A DNA stretch of 23,577 nucleotides from a virus. The stretch's first letter is position 1. The number at the start of each line of letters is the position of its first letter. Below, piece after piece: positions 11,224-18,257 of the stretch. The translations under genes and the position numbers were made by a program. The notes under the pieces are model-generated. The model made no database searches. It saw only the letters and a program-made list of their open reading frames with translations, and was not told the origin of the DNA. Location: the IMG/VR virus record IMGVR_UViG_3300018790_000009, positions 1 to 23,577 of that record. One strand, given 5' to 3'.

Positions 11224-11474
11224 CTTACCAGCCGCCACCCTGCCCAGTCTGCGGCGCATGGACCGAAGTCCTGGAAACCCGCCGCCGCCAGACCGGGGCC
11301 GTTGCCCGGCGCGTCGAGTGCGCCAACCTTCACCGGTTCACGGACTACGACCGGCAGCCAGTCCAGGCCGAGCAACCACCACCTGCAAAGCCTGAGCAAG
11401 CCGCGCCCGTTGAAACCACCGTGGCCCGGGCGATCCGCCTGCGGCCAGCGCTGCACACGATTTGGATGAACTGA
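11220..11474 (+). CDS. Zinc-ribbon protein, 84 residues
   Basis: GTG 11220, eight bases after AGGAG and overlapping the previous stop, is the only start that fits. The N-terminus carries CPVCGAWTEVLETRRRQTGA, then RRVECANLHRFTDY: C-x-x-C plus a later Cys and His, as in rubredoxin-like zinc ribbons and the R-x-R-x-C-x-N-x-H-R-F-x-T signature of NrdR-type fingers. The C-terminal half is Pro/Glu/Ala-rich. A DNA-binding regulator is likely; target unknown. Confidence 0.72.
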   Translation: MTYQPPPCPVCGAWTEVLETRRRQTGAVARRVECANLHRFTDYDRQPVQAEQPPPAKPEQAAPVETTVARAIRLRPALHTIWMN

Positions 11475-11484
11475 AAGGGAGAAC

Positions 11485-12156
11485 ATGTACCAAGACGACC
11501 GCCGCACCATTGAGGAAAGCTACGCATCGGCAACGGCCAGCTCTGACCTGCGCTGTGACACCCGCGAGGGCGCGCCGCGCTCAGACACGGACCTGCTGAT
11601 CGCCGCAGGCTGGTCGCCCAGCCGCATCGGGGCCGCACTGCTGCGCCTGCACACCGAGTGGGACGGCGCCGAGCACCTGCGGCCAGCAGCCGGGGCGGAC
11701 TTCAGCCGTGCCGCCCAACAGCGGCCCGCCGACACCCAGAAGCCGCCGCAGACCCCGGCAGCCGCCCGGGCCAAGGCCGAGAAGCTGGCCGCCGAGCACA
11801 ACCAGCAGCAGGCCAAACTGCTGATGTCGCACTTGAAGACCATGCCAGTCGTCCGCGAGCAGCTGACCCTGCAGCTCCTGAAGTGGAAGGTGGAAGACGC
11901 CGAGCAGGTGGCCGGGGCCCTGCTGCGCTGGTGGCTGGCCCCCAACTGCCACGCCTGCCACGGCCGCAAGTTCGAAGTGATACCTGACACCGGCCGCCTT
12001 TCGAGCAAGCAGTGCAAGCCCTGCGGAGCCACGGGAAAGTTACGGATTCCGCACGGGGATGCGGGGCGCAGGCTGGCGAACTTCATGGATGACTGTGTGC
12101 ACCGCGCACGCCAATCGATCAAGAAACGCTTGCACCCAGCCGCTGGCCGTGTATGA
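11485..12156 (+). CDS. Late antiterminator Q-like zinc-finger protein
   Basis: This 223-residue protein starts at ATG 11485 (AAAGGGAGAAC). The N-terminal ~80 residues contain SDTDLLIAAGWSPSRIGAAL and a helix; a basic-acidic linker rich in Ala and Gln follows. Residues ~120-150 are helical, and ~155-195 form a DnaJ-like four-Cys finger (NCHACHGRKFEVI…QCKPCGATGK), then a helix MDDCVHRARQSIKKRL. As the last early gene, upstream of a terminator, it occupies the position of lambda Q. Betaproteobacterial phages often carry this type there. An antitermination role is inferred from position and finger. Confidence 0.7.
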   Translation: MYQDDRRTIEESYASATASSDLRCDTREGAPRSDTDLLIAAGWSPSRIGAALLRLHTEWDGAEHLRPAAGADFSRAAQQRPADTQKPPQTPAAARAKAEKLAAEHNQQQAKLLMSHLKTMPVVREQLTLQLLKWKVEDAEQVAGALLRWWLAPNCHACHGRKFEVIPDTGRLSSKQCKPCGATGKLRIPHGDAGRRLANFMDDCVHRARQSIKKRLHPAAGRV

Positions 12157-12157
12157 T

Positions 12158-12290
12158 TGCGGTAGAGGGCCGCAGAGAATGCTGATTCTCTCGCGCCTCG
12201 AAGTTCTGCCGGATGCCCGCAGCCACAGCCTGGCCATCGCCTGTAGCGACTGCGGTAGATGCTGATGGCACAACTCGCCCTGAATTTTTA
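12158..12290 (+). promoter_or_regulatory. Candidate late regulatory region
   Basis: Between the Q-like gene and its terminator, TGCGGTAGA occurs at 12158-12166 and 12251-12259, each followed by ATGCTGAT (12179-12186 and 12259-12266). Lambda places the late promoter and Q-binding site here. I see no clear sigma70 promoter, so this is a positional inference supported by the repeat. Confidence 0.35.
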
Positions 12291-12320
12291 AAGCCCGCTG
12301 GTTCGCCCCGCGGGCTTTTT
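12291..12320 (+). terminator. Rho-independent terminator after the early operon
   Basis: AAGCCCGC/GCGGGCTT forms an eight-base stem with an eleven-base loop and ends in five T. An upstream run TTTTTAAA makes it work in both directions. It is the equivalent of the late terminator (tR') that the Q-like protein would override. Confidence 0.85.
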
Positions 12321-12326
12321 CGTTTC

Positions 12327-12430
12327 TGCCGTGTGCCCGAGAGGCCTAAGGGTGACTAGAGCAAAAGGTCTGCGCGGCGCCTAGAGCCAATGCGCTTGAC
12401 TTCCTGGGTTCGAATCCCAGCGCGGCACCA
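12327..12430 (+). tRNA. Class II tRNA-like element, probably atypical or degenerate
   Basis: A T arm CTGGG-TTCGAAT-CCCAG (12404-12420) is perfect. TGCCGTG (12327-12333) pairs with CGCGGCA (12421-12427) as a seven-base acceptor with one G-U. A D arm CCCGAGAGGCCTAAGGG (12336-12352) matches class II consensus and T8-G9 precede it. An anticodon-like stem GACTA/AGGTC at 12354-12370 has one mismatch; its loop GAGCAAA gives GCA with an A instead of U33. The variable region is 33 bases, longer than usual. ACCA is encoded at the end but the stem is one base short for it. It may be a decayed tRNA-Ser/Tyr-type gene or an unusual suppressor. CTAGAGC repeats at 12356 and 12381. Confidence 0.5.
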
Positions 12431-12652
12431 CGTTCGCGGGCCTGCTGAAAAATCTTGTCGGACCCCGTTCCCAAAAGCAGCAGCGCCCGCAACACATTCC
12501 GCTCCCCGTTCATCCTGGAAACTGACCGGGAGCGCCAGGGGTAAATGGCGCTTGAACTCCGCCTGTGCCCACAGGTCATCAGCCAAGGTGCGACGGCAAG
12601 CCCTGCGGCCCATGTGGGTCGTTGTCCGAAGGGCTCTTAACTGGGGAAGTGC
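12431..12652. other. No convincing gene
   Basis: I see no supported rightward gene here. A hairpin AGCGCCA/TGGCGCT lies at 12531-12552. A leftward frame beginning MNGERNVLRALLLLG (ATG 12513) looks protein-like but continues antisense through the tRNA-like element and has no ribosome site, so it is not called. Confidence 0.4.
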
Positions 12653-12799
12653 ATGGCATCCATGACCATCAAAGTTCGCATTGCATGGTGGGTGCGTTGG
12701 TATATCTCCGGCGTGGCGCTGTGCTCCCTGCTAACTGGGTTGGAGCCCGACATGGAGAAGGTCAAGGCCAGGGTGATCAAGGGCGTGCGCTTGTCATGA
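12653..12799 (+). CDS. Small membrane-associated phage protein, 48 residues
   Basis: ATG 12653 follows GGGGAAGTGC; the second ATG at 12662 is a possible start. The sequence MTIKVRIAWWVRWYISGVAL is followed by CSLLTGLEPDMEKV and a basic tail. This is a well-known type of short phage protein (M-T-I-K-V-R-x-A-W-W…Y…G-x-E-P-D) with one hydrophobic helix, usually in front of an HNH gene and terS. Function unknown. The stop overlaps the next ATG (ATGA). Confidence 0.75.
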   Translation: MASMTIKVRIAWWVRWYISGVALCSLLTGLEPDMEKVKARVIKGVRLS

Positions 12800-12909
12800 A
12801 GCTCCAGCGCATCCCCAACAGGCTGGCATCCATCGCAACCAACCGCCTGCCAGCGCTCCAAGCCAAGGCAGGCACAGATACTGATTGCAGACAGGAAGTG
12901 GAAGCCTGA
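12796..12909 (+). CDS. 37-residue ORF, possible N-terminal relic of an HNH gene
   Basis: ATG 12796 overlaps the previous stop. The product MKLQRIPNRLASIATNRLPA, LQAKAGT, then DTDCRQEVEA resembles the first ~30 residues of phage HNH proteins of the type M-K-L…R-L…LQAKAGTxxRLRGR. The matching RLRGRKLQATRLRIW continues only in the gene at 13995. The simplest reading is a split gene: N-terminus here, C-terminus beyond an inserted nuclease. It could also be a real peptide. Confidence 0.5.
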   Translation: MKLQRIPNRLASIATNRLPALQAKAGTDTDCRQEVEA

Positions 12910-12917
12910 AAATAGGC

Positions 12918-12952
12918 GAGCCCCCAAGGTACTGGACATACCAAGGAGGCTC
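12918..12952 (+). promoter_or_regulatory. Hairpin holding an embedded ribosome-site sequence
   Basis: GAGCC/GGCTC, CC/GG and GGTA/TACC pair around symmetrical internal loops to give a 35-base hairpin. The 3' arm contains AAGGAGG, a perfect ribosome site with no ATG at the right distance. It lies between the 37-residue ORF and the inserted HNH gene. Confidence 0.45.
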
Positions 12953-12963
12953 TAACCATCAAC

Positions 12964-12972
12964 GAAGGGTGA
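12964..12972 (+). repeat. 9-bp direct repeat, left copy
   Basis: GAAGGGTGA at this site recurs at 13985-13993 on the other side of the HNH gene 12979-13986. Each copy is the ribosome site of the gene that follows it. Confidence 0.6.
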
Positions 12973-12978
12973 GTTCGT

Positions 12979-13986
12979 ATGACAGCTGTCGAAGATTCTA
13001 CGTCTACAAAGACCTGCCCGAAGTGCGGCGAAAGCAAGCCGGCCACTTTGGAGTTTTATTACGCCAGGAAATCTCGGCTGCAGTCGCACTGCAAGACGTG
13101 CACGGCAGCGGCCAAAGCGGCCAAGGGGATTGCAGACAATCCAGAGTATCACCAGGCCAAGCAAGATCTATTGCATGGCTTGAAGCATTGCGTCGGCTGC
13201 TCATGCACGAAGCCGCTTGCGGAGTTCTACAAGAAGGCGAAATCTGTCACCACGCTATGTAGGCCATGCCAGCTTGAGGCGCAGTCAAAGAAGCGGCTGG
13301 ATAAAAGCCCGGCTCTGGCGCAGAGGCGGAAGCTGGAGATGCGCGGGGAGAAGCAGTGCTCTTGTTGCCTAGCAATCAAGGCCGCGACTGCAGAGCACTT
13401 CTACATTGACCGCGGACGATGCACATCTAGATGCATCGCATGCTGCCTTGCCTATCGAAAGAGCTACAGAGAAACAAACCCTGAGTTGGTGAAAGAACAA
13501 CTCAAGGAGTGGGCGAAGAAGCACAAGAAATACGTGGCCGACAAGCGGAGTGAGTGGGCCAAAAAGAACGCTGCTACACGCAAAGCCTACAACGATGCGT
13601 ACTACGTACGAAACAAGCAGACCTTCATCAATGGCAATAGTCGGCGGTCCAAAGCCAGGAGAAAGACCGATCCTGTGTTCGCCATGACGTGTCGCATCAG
13701 ATCCGCCGTAGGTGACGCATTTAGGCGAATGGGCTACACGAAGCGTTCAAAGACGCAAGCGATATTGGGCTGTAGCTGGATGGAGTTCAAGACTCACATC
13801 GAGCGGCAGTTTGTGAAAGGCATGCATTGGGGTAACAGGTCGGCGTGGCACATTGACCACATCATCCCGATTGCAACCGCCATCACAGAAGACGATGTGG
13901 TGCGGCTTAACCACTTCACTAATTTGCGCCCCATGTGGGCACTTGACAATATACGCAAGGGCGCAGAGATCACATCCTTGCTCTGA
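12979..13986 (+). CDS. Zinc-ribbon HNH nuclease, homing type
   Basis: This 335-residue protein starts with three similar zinc modules: CPKCGESKP…CKTC (~13-42), CVGCSCTKPLAEFYKK…CRPC (~73-98) and CSCCLAIKAATAEHFYIDR…CIACC (~129-158). A long charged helix rich in Lys follows (~165-225). The C-terminal ~100 residues are an HNH domain: AWHIDHIIPIATAITEDD, then LNHFTNLRPMWALDN with the central Asn and R-P-M-W-A. That domain is typical of phage free-standing nucleases. Base composition is visibly more AT-rich than its neighbours and a 9-bp repeat flanks it, so it was probably acquired. It may cut near its own insertion site or at cos. Confidence 0.85.
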   Translation: MTAVEDSTSTKTCPKCGESKPATLEFYYARKSRLQSHCKTCTAAAKAAKGIADNPEYHQAKQDLLHGLKHCVGCSCTKPLAEFYKKAKSVTTLCRPCQLEAQSKKRLDKSPALAQRRKLEMRGEKQCSCCLAIKAATAEHFYIDRGRCTSRCIACCLAYRKSYRETNPELVKEQLKEWAKKHKKYVADKRSEWAKKNAATRKAYNDAYYVRNKQTFINGNSRRSKARRKTDPVFAMTCRIRSAVGDAFRRMGYTKRSKTQAILGCSWMEFKTHIERQFVKGMHWGNRSAWHIDHIIPIATAITEDDVVRLNHFTNLRPMWALDNIRKGAEITSLL

Positions 13987-13993
13987 AGGGTGA
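13985..13993 (+). repeat. 9-bp direct repeat, right copy
   Basis: Second GAAGGGTGA, overlapping the stop of the inserted HNH gene and serving the ATG at 13995. Confidence 0.6.
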
Positions 13994-13994
13994 C

Positions 13995-14276
13995 ATGGCC
14001 TACGACAACAGTGATGGTCGTCTGCGGGGTAGGAAGCTCCAAGCGACCAGGCTGCGCATTTGGTCGAGCGACCCGCACTGCGCCATGTGCCGCAAGCTGC
14101 TGGCCTATCCCCATGGGTTCGAGCTGGACCACAAGCAAGCGCTGCACAAGGATGGCAGCAACGATGACGAGAACATGCAGGTGCTTTGCCCTCCTTGCCA
14201 CCAGGTGAAGACGGCGCAGGACATGGGGTTCAAGGAGCGGGCCAAGTTCGATGCCGATGGGCGCGTGCTCTGGTAG
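13995..14276 (+). CDS. HNH endonuclease, packaging-associated type
   Basis: A 93-residue HNH protein: RLRGRKLQATRLRIWSSDPH, CAMC, FELDHKQALHKDGSNDDENM, LCPPCHQVKTAQDMG and the conserved end FDADGRVLW. The two C-x-x-C pairs hold zinc; D-H, the Asn of D-D-E-N and the last His are catalytic. HNH proteins next to terminase genes help cos cleavage in HK97-type phages, and this gene has that position. The expected N-terminal ~30 residues may be the separate ORF at 12796-12909. Confidence 0.88.
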   Translation: MAYDNSDGRLRGRKLQATRLRIWSSDPHCAMCRKLLAYPHGFELDHKQALHKDGSNDDENMQVLCPPCHQVKTAQDMGFKERAKFDADGRVLW

Positions 14277-14295
14277 TTCGATTTCAGGAGTACAC

Positions 14296-14538
14296 ATGGA
14301 CCGCACGCAGCACCCAACGAACAACGCCGTACTGGGCGCACCACAAGGGTGGGACCAGAAGGATGTGCCATGCGGCGCGCTGGCCATCACGCGCACGGAG
14401 ATGGGCGGCATGCCCGCTGTTGTGTCGTTCTGGAAGCCAACAGCCGATGAGCTGGCGGCCCTGAACGCTGGGCAGTCGGTCGCGCTGTGGGTATGTGGCT
14501 CGACCATGCCGCCTGTTGCGCTGTCGGTCGAGGCATAG
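14296..14538 (+). CDS. Phage protein of unknown function, 80 residues
   Basis: ATG 14296 follows CAGGAG; longer frames upstream are not used. The product begins MDRTQHPTNNAVLGAPQGWD and has PCGALAITRTEMGGMPAVVS, FWKPTADELAALNAGQSVAL, WVCGSTMPPVALSVEA. This type of mostly beta protein with a V-L-G-A-P-x-G-W-D start and a P-P-V end recurs just before terS in many phages of Gram-negative bacteria. Role unknown. Confidence 0.78.
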   Translation: MDRTQHPTNNAVLGAPQGWDQKDVPCGALAITRTEMGGMPAVVSFWKPTADELAALNAGQSVALWVCGSTMPPVALSVEA

Positions 14539-14636
14539 CCGGGGGCTTCGGTCTTTGGGTCTTTCAGGCTGGAAACCGACCTGTTCCCTCTTCGCGCACA
14601 CCCGCGTAATGAGAACCTTTTTTAGGAGTGGCCACG

Positions 14637-15149
14637 ATGGCAGGCAGACGCCCGAAACCCACTGCGTTGCGGCTGGTTGAAGGCAATCCTGGCAAGCGCG
14701 CGGTCAACAAGAAGGAGCCGAAGCCCAAGCGGGTGATCCCGGCATGCCCTGCGTACCTTTCGGACGCGGGGAAGGTGGCCTGGGGGCGCCTGTGCGTGCT
14801 GCTGGACCGCATGGGCGTCCTCACAGAGGCTGATTCGCTCGCGCTTGAACGCCTGTGCGACTGCTACACCGAGATTTTGGAGTGCCGCGAGCTGATCGCG
14901 CGTGACGGGCGCACCTACAGCAGCGTCACGACGCGCACAACGAGCGAAGAGGGCGAGGAAACGACCGTCGAAGAGGTCAAGTCCTTGCTGAAAGCAAACC
15001 CGGCGGTGGCAATGATGGCCGACGCCGACCGCCGATTCAAGAGCTACCTGGTGGAGTTCGGGCTGACGCCTGCCGCCAGGTCGAAGGTCCATGCAACCCC
15101 CGATGACGACAACAAAAAAGACCCGCTCGCCGAGTTCTTCGGGAGCTGA
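14637..15149 (+). CDS. terS: Terminase small subunit, P27 family
   Basis: ATG 14637 lies eight bases after AGGAG; the GTG nine bases earlier overlaps that site. The 170-residue protein begins with the P27-type signature MAGRRPKPTALRLVEGNPGK and KRAVNKKEPKP, followed by CPAYLSDAGKVAWGRLCVLL, helix-forming EADSLALERLCDCYTEILEC, and a C-terminal LVEFGLTPAARSKVHATP. It recognises the packaging site and recruits the large subunit, whose gene starts 59 bases before this one ends. The region 14539-14636 or the HNH genes may contain cos. Confidence 0.92.
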   Translation: MAGRRPKPTALRLVEGNPGKRAVNKKEPKPKRVIPACPAYLSDAGKVAWGRLCVLLDRMGVLTEADSLALERLCDCYTEILECRELIARDGRTYSSVTTRTTSEEGEETTVEEVKSLLKANPAVAMMADADRRFKSYLVEFGLTPAARSKVHATPDDDNKKDPLAEFFGS

Positions 15150-16824
15150 TCCGGTCACGGAGTACGCGCAATCGGTGGTGGATGGTGCTCGAGTGGCGGG
15201 GCCGCATGTGCGCGGCCAGTGCGCGCGGCACCTGCGGGACCTGAAAGAGGGCAAAAAGCGCGGCCTGGTGTGGAACGTGGACGAGGCCAACAAGGCGCTA
15301 CGGTTCTACAGCAACGTGTTGAAGCTCAACGGCGGCGACTTCGAGGGCAAGCCGTTCAACCTGCTGCCCTGGCAGAAATTCGTGGTCGGCTCGCTGTTCG
15401 GCTGGCAGGGCACGGATGGATACCGCCGGTTTCGGGTGGCCTACGTCGAAACCGCCAAGGGTTCGGGCAAGAGCCCACTGGCGGCCGGGGTGGGGATGAA
15501 GGGCTTGGTGGCCGACAACGAGCCACGCGCGGAAATCTACAGCGCTGCCACGAAAAAGGATCAGGCAATGATCCTGTTCCGTGACGCTGTTGCCATGGTG
15601 GACCAGTCCCCAGAGCTCGCCAAGCGCCTGACCAAGAGCGGCACAGGGGAACGGGCCTGGAACCTGGCCTACACCGCCCAGGGCGCCTTCTTCCGGCCCA
15701 TCAGCAGCGATGACGGGCAGTCTGGTCCCCGGCCGCACATCGGATTGATCGATGAGCTGCACGAGCACAAGACGAACACGGTGGTGGAAATGATGCGGGC
15801 CGGCACCAAGAGCCGGCGCCAGGCGCTTATCTTCATGATCACCAACGCCGGGCACAACCGCATGGGACCCTGCTGGGGGTATCACGAGTACGGCGCGAAG
15901 GTTGCCTCGGGCGAGGTGGAAGACGACGCATTCTTCCCCTACGTGTGCAGCCTGGACGAAAAGGACGACCCGTTCGCCGATGAATCCTGCTGGTCGAAGG
16001 CCAACCCAAGCCTGCAGGACGCCGATTTGCCGGGGATGAAGTACATCCGCGAGCAGGTGGTCGAGGCAAAGGGCATGCCCTCCAAGGAGGCCATCGTCCG
16101 GCGCCTGAACTTCTGCCAGTGGACCGACGCGGAATCGCCTTGGATCTCGGGCGAGGTGTGGCGCGCGGCGCAGCGAGACTTCGATTGGCAAGAGATGCGC
16201 GGCCGGCGGGCGGTCGCGGGGCTGGATCTGTCCAGCACCACCGACTTGACGGGCCTGGTGTTCCTGGTGGAGCCGCTGAAAGAGGGCGAGCCGTGGCTAT
16301 TGGTGCCGTTCTGCTGGCTGCCTGACGTGGAGCTGCAGCGCAAGGCCGACACCGACCGCGTGCCCTACATCCAGTGGCGCACCGAGGGGTATCTGGACAC
16401 CACGCCAGGCCGGGCCATCAGCAAGCGGGTGATCCTGCAGAAGCTGTCGGCCATGTGCGACTTCTTCGAGATCGTGGCGTGTGGGTATGACCGCTGGCGC
16501 ATCGAGGATCTGATGGCCATGGCTGCGGATGACGGGATTTCGCTGCCGGAAATGAAGCCAGTAGGGCAGGGCTACAAGGACTTCAGCCCAGCGCTGGAGA
16601 CGTTCGAGCGGATGCTGCTCAACGGCGAGATTGCCCACTCGGGCCACAAGGTGCTCGACTGGTGCATGAGCAATTCAGTGATCGAGCAGGACGGCGCGGA
16701 GAACCGCAAGCTGTCGAAGGAAAAAGCGACCGGCCGGATTGACTTGGCTGTCGCTGCCGTCATGGCCGCTGGCCTGATCAACACAACTCTCTCTACGGAG
16801 AAGTCCTTTTGGGAAACCGCATGA
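15091..16824 (+). CDS. terL: Terminase large subunit, Terminase_1 family
   Basis: The 577-residue motor packages DNA into proheads. The ATPase half holds Walker A at ~120-128 (ETAKGSGKS), a coupling region near YTAQGAFFRPISS, and Walker B at ~217-223 (IGLIDEL followed by HEHK). The nuclease half has AGLDLSSTTDLTG, a D-R-W-R-I-E-D-L block and a last catalytic Asp in RIDLAVAAVM. Start ATG 15091 has AAGG close ahead; the second ATG at 15103 is an alternative. The overlap with terS is 59 bases. The stop overlaps the next start (ATGA). Confidence 0.95.
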   Translation: MQPPMTTTKKTRSPSSSGADPVTEYAQSVVDGARVAGPHVRGQCARHLRDLKEGKKRGLVWNVDEANKALRFYSNVLKLNGGDFEGKPFNLLPWQKFVVGSLFGWQGTDGYRRFRVAYVETAKGSGKSPLAAGVGMKGLVADNEPRAEIYSAATKKDQAMILFRDAVAMVDQSPELAKRLTKSGTGERAWNLAYTAQGAFFRPISSDDGQSGPRPHIGLIDELHEHKTNTVVEMMRAGTKSRRQALIFMITNAGHNRMGPCWGYHEYGAKVASGEVEDDAFFPYVCSLDEKDDPFADESCWSKANPSLQDADLPGMKYIREQVVEAKGMPSKEAIVRRLNFCQWTDAESPWISGEVWRAAQRDFDWQEMRGRRAVAGLDLSSTTDLTGLVFLVEPLKEGEPWLLVPFCWLPDVELQRKADTDRVPYIQWRTEGYLDTTPGRAISKRVILQKLSAMCDFFEIVACGYDRWRIEDLMAMAADDGISLPEMKPVGQGYKDFSPALETFERMLLNGEIAHSGHKVLDWCMSNSVIEQDGAENRKLSKEKATGRIDLAVAAVMAAGLINTTLSTEKSFWETA

Positions 16825-17009
16825 CCATCAAAGACAAACTGCACACCGCGGCGGTAGCGGCGGCAGGCTTTTTGCCTGATGTGCTCATGATCGGCGGGGC
16901 CTATGGGGTGTCCTATGGTGCCTGGCTGGTGTACGGCCCGGCTGGCTACGTGGCGGGCGGTGTTTTCGCCCTAGTGGCCGGCATTGTGCTGGCGCGAGGT
17001 AGCAAGTAA
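16821..17009 (+). CDS. Small two-helix membrane protein
   Basis: The ATG at 16821 overlaps the terminase stop and the gene's TAATG overlaps the portal start. The 62 residues contain two hydrophobic helices: TAAVAAAGFLPDVLMIGGAY (~9-28) and PAGYVAGGVFALVAGIVLAR (~40-59). Such short membrane proteins between terminase and portal are frequent in HK97-like phages of Burkholderiales. They are neither holins by position nor of known role. Confidence 0.78.
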   Translation: MTIKDKLHTAAVAAAGFLPDVLMIGGAYGVSYGAWLVYGPAGYVAGGVFALVAGIVLARGSK

Positions 17010-18247
17010 TGGGGTTCCTGGCCCGGGCGGTGTCCGAGCGCAAGTCCTACGACTCGCTGGAGCTGTTCCGCGAGATCTATGGCGGCAAGACCTCGAAATC
17101 GGGCGTCACGATCACCCTGGAGAACGCTTTCAAGGTGTCCGTGGCCTTCGCCTGCCTCAAAGTGCTGTCGCAGGGCGGCGCGCAGGTGCCTTTCAAGCTG
17201 TTCCAAGAGACTGAAATCGACGGCCTGAGCAACATTTCGCCAGCGAAAAAGCACCCGCTGTACGACCTTCTGGCCACCGCGCCGAACGACTGGACCACGT
17301 CCTTCGAGTTCCGCGAGACGCTGATCCTGCACGCGGCCCTGGGCGATGCCTACGCATTCATCAACCGGGCCGGATCGAGCGGGAAAATCCTCGAATTGAT
17401 CCTGCTGGACCCCGCCAAGGTGCAGAAAGAGCAGAAGCCGGACTGGTCCATCGTCTACAAGGTGACCGGCCGCAGTGGTGCTGTGCAGGAATTCCCCGCG
17501 CAGGCCATCTGGCACGTCAAGGGGCCATCTTGGACAGGCCTGCAGGGCATGGACACCCTGAACCTCGCCCGCGAGGCCCTGGGCCTGGCAATTTCGACCG
17601 AGGAATCGCATTCCAAGCTGCACGAGAAGGGCGTCCGGCCTTCGGGCATGTACACCGTTGATGCCACGCTGAACGTGGAGCAATACGGCAAGCTCAAGGC
17701 CTGGATTGACAAGGAATTCGCGGGCGCCGAGAACGCCGGCACCGCCATGATCCTGGACCGGGGCGCCAAGTGGCTGCCCATGGCCATGACCGGCTTGGAC
17801 GCCCAGCACCTGGAGACTCGCAAGTTCCAGATCGAGGAAATTTGCCGTTTTTTTGGTGTGATGCCAATCATGGTCGGGTACTCCGACAAGGCGGCCACCT
17901 ACGCCAGCGCCGAGCAGATGTTCCTGTCGCACGTGGTGCACACGCTGTCGCCCTGGTATGCCCGGATCGAGAACAGCGCCGATGTCCACCTGCTGACGAA
18001 GAAAGAGCGGGCCGATGGCCACTACTTCAAGTTCGTGGCCGCCGGCCTGCTGCGCGGCGCCGCGAAAGACCGGGCCGAATACTACGCAAAAGCCCTGGGC
18101 GCGGGCGGTAGCCCGGCCTGGATGACTCAAGACGAGGTGCGCGCGCTCGAAGAACTGAACCCCAAGGGCGGCGACGCAGGCGAACTGCCTGTCGCCACGA
18201 ACGTCCCACCAAAACCATCGTCCGACCCGAGCGCGGCGACCCCTTGA
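17009..18247 (+). CDS. HK97-family portal protein
   Basis: This 412-residue protein forms the dodecameric DNA channel at the capsid vertex. The start ATG shares bases with the preceding stop. Family blocks are visible in order: FKVSVAFACLKVLSQGGAQV, HPLYDLLATAPNDWTTSFEF, GDAYAFINR, WHVKGPSWTGLQGMD, EKGVRPSGMY, the stem-like region LDRGAKWLPMAMTGLDAQHL, RKFQIEEICRFFGVMP and the terminal DRAEYYAKALGAGGSPAWMT. Length and order match the HK97 portal. The C-terminal Pro/Ser tail is disordered. Confidence 0.95.
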   Translation: MGFLARAVSERKSYDSLELFREIYGGKTSKSGVTITLENAFKVSVAFACLKVLSQGGAQVPFKLFQETEIDGLSNISPAKKHPLYDLLATAPNDWTTSFEFRETLILHAALGDAYAFINRAGSSGKILELILLDPAKVQKEQKPDWSIVYKVTGRSGAVQEFPAQAIWHVKGPSWTGLQGMDTLNLAREALGLAISTEESHSKLHEKGVRPSGMYTVDATLNVEQYGKLKAWIDKEFAGAENAGTAMILDRGAKWLPMAMTGLDAQHLETRKFQIEEICRFFGVMPIMVGYSDKAATYASAEQMFLSHVVHTLSPWYARIENSADVHLLTKKERADGHYFKFVAAGLLRGAAKDRAEYYAKALGAGGSPAWMTQDEVRALEELNPKGGDAGELPVATNVPPKPSSDPSAATP

Positions 18248-18257
18248 AAGGGCAGAC

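Noticed and set aside
12346-12513. Leftward frame beginning MNGERNVLRALLLLG
   Set aside because: It has no ribosome site and its second half (GFEPR) is what the T arm of a tRNA gives on the opposite strand. It remains the main alternative to the tRNA-like call.
12909-13995. Group I or group II self-splicing intron around the inserted HNH gene
   Set aside because: I found no recognisable intron core, G-binding site or domain V. The local hairpin at 12918-12952 alone does not support an intron.
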